Assembly: GCF_000002425.4 (NCBI RefSeq) | Contig: NC_037254.1 | Coordinates: 3,685,797-3,749,796 of the forward strand | Reading direction: 5' to 3' | Origin: Physcomitrium patens | Taxonomy: Eukaryota > Streptophyta > Bryopsida > Funariales > Funariaceae | Length of the DNA stretch: 64,000 nt | Part shown: piece by piece, positions 25,301-35,052 of the stretch | Layout of the letters: every line of letters starts with the position of its first letter | How positions within the stretch are numbered: position 1 is the first letter of the stretch | The notes under the pieces: generated by a model | Databases searched by the model: none | What the model was told of the DNA's origin: nothing | What the model saw: only the letters and a program-made list of their open reading frames with translations | Position numbers and translations under genes: made by a program

Positions 25301-25913
25301 ATATGCTAGTGGAACTTATGACAGGTCAAAAACCAATTATGCTGATTGAGAAAATGTGTCAACTTGGAATAGGCTACCATGGAAAGATGGATTGACAAGA
25401 GAGGAATTATTAGCCATTAGAATCTAATAACTTGAACAAAGATCGAAAGATATGGAATTAGCATTAAAAAGGTTACAAAAAGCAAGGTTAGGAAATAAGA
25501 CTCGATTTGACAAGCAACATCTATTGAGACCTAGAGCAATTGAAGAAAGTGATTGTATACTTATTTATGATAGCAAATTGGATAACCAACATAGTACTTT
25601 GCAAAAGTTTTCAAAACATTGGTTTGGACCATATGTGGTAGTAACGGTTCATGATAATGCCACATATTCATTCAGGGAGTTAGATGGTATGAGGTTGAAA
25701 ATACCTATTGCTGGAAAGCGAGTGAAGATTTTTAAAAGACGAGATAGAGAAATCAATATGAAAGATCATGTTGAAGATAGTGGCATTTTTGAAGAAGACA
25801 ATTATTTTGAAGAGGATGGTGAAAATAGAAATGTAGGATTTGATGAAGAAAATGAATGCCATGCCAATTATGACATATGGTTCATTTGGCACATACTAGA
25901 GGATGGACAATTT

Positions 25914-25926
25914 AAGAAGGGGTGGA
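25914..25926 (+). other. A-mid polypurine tract
   Basis: AAGAAGGGGTGGA directly before the 3' LTR start TGTCGTGATG. Plus-strand DNA synthesis would prime here. Confidence 0.85.
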
Positions 25927-26273
25927 TGTCGTGATGTAATATGACTATATAGTGAAATCATAATGAAAATTAAATTTCTAATTAATATCTAATTATTTTA
26001 GTTTAATTATAATTTGAGGTATCTAAACATGGCTTTTATAAAAGCCTCTTAGGTTATTTTCTTATCTTAATAATTAATAGGTTGAAGGTTAGTTAGTAAT
26101 TTTACCTTCTAGGTTGTAGAGACTCTTTTGCTACCTTAGAAAGACCATAAATTGATGAAATCAAGTTAGAAGAGGTAAATAATTAGTATAGTTGGTACTA
26201 GGATTAAGTTGAGAGTAGGATTGGACTAAAAACACCTTAGGATAGGATAGATTGATACCCGGAGGTCGATCGT
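25927..26273 (+). repeat. A-mid 3' LTR, left part
   Basis: Aligns with the first about 345 bases of the 5' LTR at 18686. It is cut at 26273 by the A-young insertion. The palindrome GGCTTTTATAAAAGCC recurs at 26031-26046. Confidence 0.9.
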
Positions 26274-26887
26274 TGTCGTATTACGTGCTTTCCTGCTCGA
26301 GAACGCGCCGGGCGTCTGGCTGTAGAAGGTAGTATGGAGATTCACCAATAGTCAAGCAGTCTATCAGTTTTTGACTGCTGGAATATAAACGACTGCAAGA
26401 ATACATCGTAAATCTATACGGATGCCCTTCGACTGCTTGTCAAAGTCTTTTTTGCCCCAGCCGGTAGGTCTTTAGACATTACAAAGAATCCCGAACAACC
26501 TAATCTCCTAATCTCCGATACCGCTTTGTACTTACGATCTTGTATCCACTGACTGTCTTATTAGATTAACCCAATAAATTTCATTCACTCCGCATACTCA
26601 ATCCTATAGACACCCTTTTAATTCTTCAATCACAGATGTAACTCGATTTCACAAAACAGTCAAGAGTAATCAAACCCACTTCATTAAAAAAATCCCGATT
26701 CACCATTACAACACTGACTTCAGCAACAATTGCCTCAGTCTTCCAAAAATCCTCTGAAAAAAAAAACCCAATTCTCTGTCTTCTTTCCCCGCCCCGAAGC
26801 ATGAAGCTAGCCTTTCTCCCTGATCTTCAAAAAAACCTCCTTCCCCCCTAAATCTTATCCTCTGAATTTCTTCAATCCTCCGTCTTG

Positions 26888-27012
26888 GATCCGAAATTGG
26901 CTCCAGCCGTCAGAGCTTAGATCCAAAATTGGCTCTCGCCATCAAGGCTTAGATCCGAAATTGGCTCTCGCCACCAAGGCTTAGATCCGAAATTGGCTCT
27001 CGCCGACAGAGC
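26888..27012. repeat. 32-bp tandem repeat, four units, in LTR
   Basis: Four units built on GATCCGAAATTGGCTCTCGC with CATCAAGGCTTA-type linkers. The same four-unit array is in the other LTR at about 34267-34392. Confidence 0.85.
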
Positions 27013-27121
27013 TTTCTCCTCCATTTTTACCTTTAAGAGATCCATTTACCGAAAACAACGTTCTCTGAAACAGCACAGAGAACAAGACAGCCTGAAACCG
27101 AATCGAAACCCCATAATCGGG

Positions 27122-27425
27122 ACCACATTGAGTTGCCCGACCAATTCAGGTCTCATATTGGATAAGAGTCCAGTAGTAAGACCCGGATTTTCCTATAATT
27201 AGACTGCATTGGGTTGCCCGACCAATTCAGGTCTCATATTGGGTAAGATACTCGTAGTAACCTGGATATTCACGTAATTGGGTCAAATTGGTCCACGCGT
27301 CAGATTGGCTAAGAGGCCCGTAGTAAGACCTAGATGTTCCCGTAATTAGACTGCATTGGGTTGCTCGGCCAATTCAGGTCTCATATTGGATAAGAAGACT
27401 CGGATTGGATTCTTGAAATTGGATC
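27122..27425. repeat. About 80-bp tandem repeat, four units, in LTR
   Basis: Units start near 27122, 27203, 27291 and 27350. They share CATTGGGTTGCCCGACCAAT, CAGGTCTCATATTGG and a CCCGTAGTAAGACC block; the third unit is shorter. The same array is in the other LTR at about 34502-34805. Such U3 arrays often carry enhancer elements, but that is inference. Confidence 0.8.
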
Positions 27426-27672
27426 CAATTGGCTCTTCGAACCAGGCTCACCCGTCATGTGAATTGGTCCTTTCTCTTCCTGCTGACTCCCGTTAATGGA
27501 ATCAAACAGAGCATTTCAGTATTCCCCAGCTGACTGTAATGGGGTGACTGAACCTGGCCACTCAGTATTTGTACTAGAGTTGGTCGTTGCTCCCAATATT
27601 CGAGATAACTGAACGTTAATAAAAGTCCCCTTTCTTTATATTTTCACGATATACTCGTGTTACAACACGACA

Positions 27673-27687
27673 TCCACCCCCTCTAAA
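27673..27687 (-). other. A-young polypurine tract
   Basis: On the minus strand TTTAGAGGGGGTGGA abuts the 3' LTR start TGTCGTG. It corresponds to AAGAAGGGGTGGA of A-mid. Confidence 0.9.
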
Positions 27688-27734
27688 CTTGTGCATCCTC
27701 CGGTATGTACCAATTTACCCAATTGCTGTTTGAT

Positions 27735-30700
27735 TCAGAATATATCCTCTATGTCATTGCCCAATTCATCTTCGTCAACTTCATTATCCAAATCACTTTC
27801 ATCTTCTTGCTGCGGAATCTCTATACCTTCATTAAGGTCTTCCATATTCATCTCCGCGTGTCTTCGTTTAAATATTTTTACTCGCTTCCCTGCAATTGGT
27901 ATTTTCAATTTTGTACCGTCTAACTCCCGTAATGAGTAAGTCGCATTATCATAAACAATTGTTACTACATATGGTCCAAACCAACGTTTTGAAAATTTCC
28001 GCAAAGTACTATGTTGATTATCCAGACTATTGTCATAAACAAGTACCCAGTCACCTTCCTCGATTGCTTTTGGTCTCAATCGATGTTGCTTATCGAATCG
28101 CGCCTTGTTTTGTAACCTTGCTCTTTTTAACCTTCTCAATGCTATCTGGACATCTTCCGTTCTTTGCTCCAATTGTCGAATTCTAATAGCCAGAAGTTCT
28201 TCTCTTGTCAATCCATCTTCCTATGGTAGCATACTCCAAGTAAGTACCTTTTCTTCAATCGGCATAATTGGTTTTTGACCTGTCATAAGTTCTACTGGCA
28301 TATATCCTGTCACCGAACTATGTGTTGTTCGATCAGCTCATAATGCAAATGACAAAAGCCGTGGCCACTCTTTAACTTTCCCATTACAAGCTTTAACTAA
28401 TGCTTTTACAATCGGTGGGTGACCGCGTTCGCTTTTTGCATTCCCTTCCGGATTATTAGCAGTAGTCAGTGATAGTTTAACTCCACATCTTTCAAAGAAC
28501 TTACGAGCTTCTTGTTCATTTAATTCTCCACGATCTGCAGTGATTTTTCCTACTCATCCGTAGCGGCAAATGACATCTTCAAGCAAAAACCTACAAATTC
28601 CCTCTGTAGATTTTGTCCTCAATGCTCTTCCTTCTACTTGATTTGATAAATCTTCACGATCTAAAATCAAATATCTCATCTGCCATAACCCAACCGGCAT
28701 AATAACCAAATCAACAACCCATTTAAAATGAATAGCCAGAGGATACGTAGGATGAAGACCATCTCGATGTCGGATATTGGAATACGATTTACAGATTTTA
28801 CATGACTCTACAAATGAGAGCACATCTCGATACATATTTTTCCACCAATATCATTCCTTGAGTTTAGCAAAAGTAGCCCAGATTCCTCTATGCCTTGCCC
28901 ATAAACTATCATGAAACTCCTTTAATAATTTTAGTTTTTCTTCCTTTTTGCCTATCACTCGTCGTGGCATCCCAATTCCTTTCTTCGGTCTCTTCCATAA
29001 GAATCCATCTCGAAGTAAAAATCCATATGTTTTTTTTCTTATTTGTTTGAATTTTTTTGTAGACCAATTTCCCTGCTTAGTCAAGGTATTCAAGTAATGA
29101 CCAATATCCAATAATTCTCCTTCATAAGATTCTTCAAGAAATAGCTTGTCTTCTTTGTTGAGATTTGATATTGAATAGAATTTCAATCCGACGTCATCAA
29201 TGTCTTCAACCATTTCGTCCTCCCTCTCGTATCTTGCTCGAGATAGCATGTCTACTACTAAATTGTCCTTTCCAATAATATGCTTAAATTCTGGATTTAG
29301 TGACTTAATATAAGTAATCCATCTCAACATTGCAATATCTGGCGTTGAATAGTTAATAATCATTCCAAGCAATGGCAAGCAATCTGTTTCAATTACTACT
29401 ACTGCCCCAATCAAATAGTCTTTTTCAGCTTTTATAGCCGAAACGACTCCCCAAAGTTCTCTTTTGACTTGCGAATATGCACGCTGACAAATACTTAAAA
29501 CTTTAGCCCCAAATCGAACTGCAAATCTATTCCCACTGGAATCATCTTGACCCACAGCCCATCCAATGGCAATTGGACTAGCGTCCACAGTAAGAATCAC
29601 AGGTCTATTGTACTTATAATCAACCTTCCTCAATATTGGAGGTGACATCAATAATTTCTTCAATCTTTGCATTGCCAGAATATGCTTTTTTTCCCATTTA
29701 AATCGGTAACCCTTGCGTAACAGTTCATATAATGGATCCGCTATGTGAGCAAAATGAGGGATCCAGATTTGATAAAATACACATGCACCCAAAAACCTGC
29801 GAACCTCTGTTAAAGAATCACAATCCTCTTTCATCCTTCCAATTGCATCAACTTTAGTCGGATTTGGTTTTCTTCCGTAAGATCCACATAAATGTCCAAC
29901 AATTACAACCTCTCGTACTCCAAATACAGACTTCATACTCGATAATGTAAGATGAACTTCTCCAAGCCGAGTTAAAATCTTTTCACAATCTTGTATATGA
30001 TCAACAACATATTTGCGACACCCCCTCGAATCTAAAGTTTCATCCTTGTCTCCTTCTCTGCACCCTTTTATAGGAACATCATCCAGAAAAGGCATAGTCT
30101 TTTCTGGAATAAAATCTCTCAATACATTATTCATCCCATTCATCATATGCACAACTGAGTTGGTCGCGCCTTGAGGAAGAGTGTACATTCTAACCAATCC
30201 AAGTGGTGTCCTCATTGTTGTCATATCTCTACTTCCTTCGGTAAGTTGAAATTGATCATAACCTGAATACAAGTCACCCATTGAATAGATCGCCCTTCCA
30301 GCAAACGCCTCAGCAAATTCATCCACAATAGGTCCAATTCCTGCATTCCTGACAGTTATTGCATTCACCGGTTGCATATCTTGAATAAACCATAGTGACC
30401 CATTCTTCTTAGGTACCATAAACCATCGACTAGAATACGGCGCAAATGAAGGTTCCAATATTTTTATCTTTATCTTTTCTTTTAATAGTTCCACCAATTT
30501 AGGTAAATGTGCCCTCCGTACTAGAATCGGTCTTAGATTCCAAGGTACATGCGGTACAATGAAGATAACCATAGATGTTATAATATTTGAATCCACACAC
30601 CCAATTTCATGAGATTCGAAGGCAAACGATCTACCTTGTTTAGCCAACATCTTTTTGAAGCAAGTAATTTCCTCCGGTAATAAAGAACCATCAGAACCAA

Positions 30701-31234
30701 TCTTCAATTCTTCAAAAGTCTCTCTAGTAAACTGGTGTCCAATACTCATTGGATCTCTTAAACTTGCTTCTTTTGATGCTTCTCCCATTTGTTCTTTAGA
30801 ATCTTCTGGTAATGGTCCGGCAATAGGCTTTATCTTCTTATCTATCGTTTTATATCTCGTCTCTACAGTGACTTCTAGTGCTTGAAAAGATTCAAGTATG
30901 ATATAAACCTCTCTTAAATGAATCTCAACAATCTTATAATTATCCCCTAATCCAATAGATGTAATTAATTCCAATGAATCTTCCAATCCATTTTCTTCAT
31001 AAACACCTAAAATCCTCTCATCATCTTGCAATGTACCTTATTTGCGTAATTGTCCTTCAATATCATATAATCTTTTTTTTTCTTTCTTTTAAAATCATCA
31101 ACTTTCTTATACATAATATTTCCATTCTCCAATATACCAATAAAACTTGCATCAAAGACACCTTCATCTCGCAAGAGTACCTCCTCTTTTGTACCTCCAT
31201 AATCTCGCTTTACAGTGATACCTCTCCAAAATCC
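27735..31234 (-). pseudogene. A-young pol (RT, RNase H, integrase), broken
   Basis: A 726-codon open stretch (31031-28851) covers the connector, RT with FLDD box at 30089-30078, RNase H ('TVDASPIAIGW', 'AYSQVKRELW', 'VIETDCLPL', 'KDNLVVDMLS') and the integrase zinc region start ('FHDSLWARHRG'). Integrase continues to 27735 with 'VVDLVIMP' (D), 'ITADRGEL' (D), 'ERGHPPIVKAL' (E) and a C-terminal domain ('LRPKAIEEGDWVLVYD', 'WFGPYVV', 'IPIAGKRVKIFKRR'), ending in an acidic tail and no chromodomain. Stops lie at 28851-28853, 28554-28556, 28338-28340 and 28221-28223. Between 31234 and 31031 an A-rich run near 31080 shifts the frame. It copies RNA to DNA and integrates it; here it is inactive. Confidence 0.9.
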
Positions 31235-33582
31235 TTAAATCCTTCAACAATCTTTGGCAATGGTTTCTCCCTCAACCTATCTCGATTCCGTTCATGGTTA
31301 GGAGGTACTGTTAGAAATTGTACAGCTTTCCTCCCATCCTCGCTACGTACCCTTGCATAAGCAGAACCATCGTCAAGTACTTTTGTTTCCATCTGTGTTA
31401 CCGTAATATAAGGTTGTCCTAAAATCAACGGATAAGACGTTGTATCTTGAACAAAGAAATGTTGCTCCGTCGCAACATCCCCAATCTGAATTTTGACATC
31501 CGAACAAGCTCCATATAATTCGCCTCGTGTGTTATTAGCTGCTCGAATTGTCCATCCATGTTCCATATCAATTGGCCATTTTTGCTTCTTATAAAGATCT
31601 TTAGATATAAGATTTATTTCAGAACCATGGTCGTCTAAAGCAACAATTGGTTCTTCTATATCTCCTACTTTCACCAATACCTCAGTAGTTGTCCTTGTCC
31701 AATGCTTTCGAGTATAATGGCTCAAATTTTCCATTTCCTTATCAGTATAATCTTCGAAACGTACTCGTTGATTATATCCATTCTTTTCATTTGTTGGTTG
31801 CTTGTAACCAATATCAACCTCTTCTTCTTCTTTATATATTCTTGCATCAATAGCATGACTCATTCCAGTTTCACCCATTAATTGCCTCTTTCGCTTAATG
31901 CTATCAATGATAACATCATGAAACTCCTTCTTTGCAATTCCTAAAACTTCTTTCAATGTGAATTCCACCTTAGCGTTTAATACACGTTCTTCCAACACTC
32001 CTTTCAAATTTGTTGCCGCTTCAATGTCAGAAAGTAGCTTATAAGGAATTGATTTGCCTTTATCTTTTGTCTCCTTTGCTTTTTCTCCCAATGATGCTGA
32101 GGTATCCTTTACAGGTAATTCTTGTGAAGCTGCCTCCCGAGCCTTGTCTCCTCGAGTTTGCCTCTTAGAAGAATTTCCTTCTCTAGTATCATCAAAATTT
32201 CCTCGTCTCTTTTTTTCCATCAAAGCTTCATGTTGACTCTTAGCAATATATGCATGAACTGAAAGAGACTCAACAGGATCCTCCCAACCTGTTCTACCTC
32301 GTATTGTAGCTGCAGTCCTCAATAACGCTTCTCAAGGTAATTTCCCTTCTTGCATTGTAGAAACGGCAGAAGCCCAAAACTCACTAGTTTCCGTACTTCC
32401 ACCAATTTCATCATCTACTCTAGCACCATAACTTGCACTTTCTCGTGCTGCTGTTTCATGCTCTTTTAGGTTATCTTGAACCAATGCTCTCATTCTTCTC
32501 TTGCCAAAATTGGTTTGAAGAAGATCCTTTCTATTTTTCAATGCTATCTTCCCATCTTTCTAGCAAATAATTCCCTGCCGTATCATATTATTAAATTCAT
32601 TGCAATCTTTTCTAGTGTGTGAAGCATCATCACACCAAATGCATCTTTAGACATATCCTTGTTTTGAAACATTCTTCGAATTGTTTGTAGAAGTATTCTC
32701 TTCAAGTCTTGCCAATTTGATTTGAAGATCTCGCATTCCTCGTATAATTTCTTCCATTCCCATATCTGCTTTCTTTGATAAGGATGTCGAAGGTTGAACT
32801 GTAGGCATTGTTGGTGGTGTTGTACGTACTGGAGCTTTGGGTGCTTGTACTGTTTTCTGAATATTGCTCCTATCCTTCCTCCTTTCTTTTTTTGTAAGCA
32901 ACCCCACCGCATCTTCAACGTTCTTCTACTTTATTGTCAATCCTTCATCTTCTTCTTTGTCTTCAAGAAGGAGTTCTAATTTTTCTTGCAATTCTCCATC
33001 AGTAGCTTGAAGAAATAGATCAACTTTGTTCGGCTCAAATGTCAATTTTTCTACCTTCGACAATTGAGAGTACTGCCTCTCAAATTCCCTTAGTAGCTCT
33101 GTTGCTTGCAAATTCTTATTAGGTCGTTCAATCCATCCCAGAAACAGCTTCTTAGTAACGCGATCAGCATCTTCCAAGAAATATTTGTCTTTCAATGCAT
33201 GTGAAAAAACCTCCCATGAATTTCCATAACGATCCGTAATCGATGTAATGTGGTCTCTTATCTCCGATATCGTGGCAAGTTCAAATAGTTCAACCATTTT
33301 CTTCTCAGAAACCCGATTTAATTCCATTTCATGAACATAACATCTTAAATACCTTGAAATATTCCTCCCATCAAATTGATCAATTTTATTGACCACTGCT
33401 TGCAATGCTTTGCTTGCCAAAGCTTCCTTTCGATCATTGCTTTGCTGTTGCTACATTGATAATGAGAAGGCTTGAAACATACTAGCAATAGATGGATCCA
33501 TGTACATACCTTGTCCTTTAGAAGAATCCCCATCAGAAACTCCTCCCAAAAATCCTTCAAAATTTTTATTTTCGTTTTCCAT
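31210..33582 (-). pseudogene. A-young gag-pro, one frame with five stops
   Basis: One frame of 791 codons. It starts at ATG 33582 ('MENENKNFEGF', a start context shared by no upstream ATG before the LTR). The capsid follows to about 32930, then a zinc knuckle C-x2-C-x4-H-x4-C near 32645-32600, a charged linker, and a retropepsin-like domain with D-H-G-S near 31630 and 'LILGQPYI' near 31425. In-frame stops are at 33451-33453 (CAG position), 32926-32928 (TGG position), 32647-32649 (CAA position), 32560-32562 (TGG position) and 32332-32334 (CGA position). Each is one transition from a sense codon. The frame ends at TAA 31210-31212, 18 bases after a GGATTTT heptamer. Capsid, nucleocapsid and protease roles are known for the family. 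Confidence 0.9.
31228..31234 (-). promoter_or_regulatory. Candidate -1 frameshift heptamer GGATTTT, A-young
   Basis: Minus strand, gag-pro codons AAG GAT TTT GGA up to the TAA at 31212-31210. The -1 frame (GGA TTT TGG AGA) is closed upstream by a TAA only three codons-worth of bases earlier and open downstream into pol ('VKRDYGGTKEEVLLRD'). The usable overlap is therefore only about 24 bases and the heptamer lies in it. Confidence 0.5.
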
Positions 33583-33630
33583 AAAATAAAGATAAAATCA
33601 ACCGAAATCCAATACCTTCCACCTCAAGCT

Positions 33631-33648
33631 TTCACGTCGGGTTCACCA
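33631..33648 (-). other. Primer-binding site for tRNA-Trp
   Basis: On the minus strand TGGTGAACCCGACGTGAA begins four bases after the 5' LTR. Its complement, TTCACGTCGGGTTCACCA, is the 3' end of plant cytosolic tRNA-Trp(CCA) including the CCA tail, as I know that tRNA. All 18 bases match. Confidence 0.85.
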
Positions 33649-33652
33649 CTTT

Positions 33653-35052
33653 TGTCGTATTACGTACTTTCCTACTCGAGAACGCGCCGAGCGTCTGGCT
33701 GTAGAAGGTAGTATGGAGATTCGCCAATAGTCAAGCAGTCTATCAGTTTTTGACTGTTGGAATATAAACGACTGCAAGAATACACCGTAAATCTATACGG
33801 ATGCCCTTCGACTGCTTGTCAAAGTCTTTTTTGCCCCAGCCGATAGGTCTCTAGACGTTACAAAGAACCCCGAACAACCTAATCTGCTAATCTCCGATAC
33901 TGCTTTGTACTTACGATCTTGTATCCACTGACTGTCTTGTTAGATTAACCCAATAAATTTCATTCACTCCGCATACTCAATCCTATAGACACCCTTTTAA
34001 TTCTTCAATCACAGACGTAACTCGATTTCACAAAACAGTCAAGAGTAATCAAATCCACTTCATTAAAAAAATCTCGATTCACCATTACAACACTGGCTTC
34101 AGCAACGATTGCCTCAGTCTTCCAAAAACCCTATGAAAAAAAAAACCCAATTCTCTGTCTTCTTTCCCCGTCCCGAAGCATGAAGCTAGTCTTTCCCCCT
34201 GATCTTCAAATAAAACCTCCTTCGCCCCTAAACCTTATCCTCTGAATTTCTTCAATCTTCCGTCTTGGATCCGAAATTGGCTCCAGCCGTCAGAGCTTAG
34301 ATCCGAAATTGGCTCTCGCCATCAAGACTTAGATCCAAAATTGGCTCTCGCCATCAAGGCTTAGATCTGAAATTGGCTCTCGCCATCAGAGCTTTCTCCT
34401 CCATTTTTATCTTTAAGAGATCCATTTACCGAAAACAACGTTCCCTGAAACGGCACAGAGAACAGCACAGCCTAAAACAGAATCGAAACCCCGTAATCGG
34501 GACCACATTGAGTCGCCTGACCAATTCAGGTCTCATATTGGATAAGAATCCAGTAGTAAGATCCGAATTTTCCCGTAATTAGATTGCATTGGGTTGCCCG
34601 ACCAATTCAGGTCTCATATTGGGTAAGATGCTCGTAGTAACCTGGATATTCACGTAATTGGGTCAAATTGGTCCTCGCGTCAGATTGGCTAAGAGGCCCG
34701 TAGTAAGACCTAGATGTTCCCGTAATTAGACTGCATTGGGTTGCCCGGCCAATTCAGGTCTCATATTAGATAAGAGGACCCGGATTGGATTCTTGAAATT
34801 GGATCCAATTGGCTCTTCGAACCAGGCTCACCCGTCGTGTGAATTGGTCCTTTCTCTTCCTGCTGACTCCCGTTAATGGAATCAAACGGAGCATTTCAGT
34901 ATTCCCTGGATGATTGTAACGGGGTGACTGAACCTGGCCACTCAGTATTTGCACTAGAATTGGTCATTGCTCTCAATATTCGAGGTAACTGAACGTTAAT
35001 AAAAGTCCCTTTTCTTTATATTTTCACGATATACTCGTGTTACAACACGACA
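33653..35052 (-). repeat. A-young 5' LTR
   Basis: 1400 bases, the partner of 26274-27672, with the same TGTCGT / ACGACA ends and the same two internal tandem arrays (about 34267-34392 and 34502-34805). In the sense of transcription it is the upstream LTR and would carry the promoter. Confidence 0.95.

Larger units (their letters stand above)
22370..25934 (+). pseudogene. A-mid pol pseudogene (RT, RNase H, integrase)
   Basis: Plus-strand pol in the -1 frame to gag-pro. The connector is at 22430-23000. RT is at about 23020-23640, with the catalytic box FLDD at 23516-23527 in place of the usual Y-x-DD. RNase H is at about 24000-24366 ('TMDISPIAIGW', 'AYSQVKRKLW', 'KDNSVADIL'). The integrase zinc region and D,D,E core lie at about 24680-25260, followed by a C-terminal domain at 25452-25934 ('FDKQHLLRPRAIEE', 'WFGPYVV', 'IPIAGKRVKIFKRR'). 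In-frame stops are at 23177, 23612, 24365 and many more in integrase, where the frame also shifts (near 24500). No chromodomain is present; the protein ends in an acidic tail. Confidence 0.85.
26274..27672 (-). repeat. A-young 3' LTR
   Basis: 1399 bases, TGTCGTATTACG..ACAACACGACA as read on the plus strand. It is close to half GC, far above its surroundings. It contains two internal tandem arrays (26888-27010 and 27122-27425). Confidence 0.95.
26274..35052 (-). mobile_element. A-young: nearly full-length family-A Ty3/gypsy element
   Basis: 8.78-kb minus-strand element with two about 1.4-kb LTRs, each with perfect TGTCGT / ACGACA ends, a perfect primer-binding site, a polypurine tract, and gag-pro and pol in their expected places. 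It is flanked by TCGT (26270-26273) and CCGT (35053-35056), a probable 4-5-base target duplication with one change. In the first 247 aligned LTR bases I count 11 differences, 10 of them transitions. It is therefore the youngest element here but not recent, and its genes carry several stops. Confidence 0.93.

Noticed and set aside
18686..25934. Fungal RIP as the source of the transitions, implying a fungal genome
   Set aside because: Several stops do fit CA-to-TA, but others require CG or CHG changes, the primer tRNA fits plants, and the LINE and copia families look plant-like. It cannot be fully excluded without context counts.
27691..32236. Several plus-strand open frames of 60-130 codons across A-young
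   Set aside because: They are antisense to well-supported gag-pro and pol and carry no recognisable domain.
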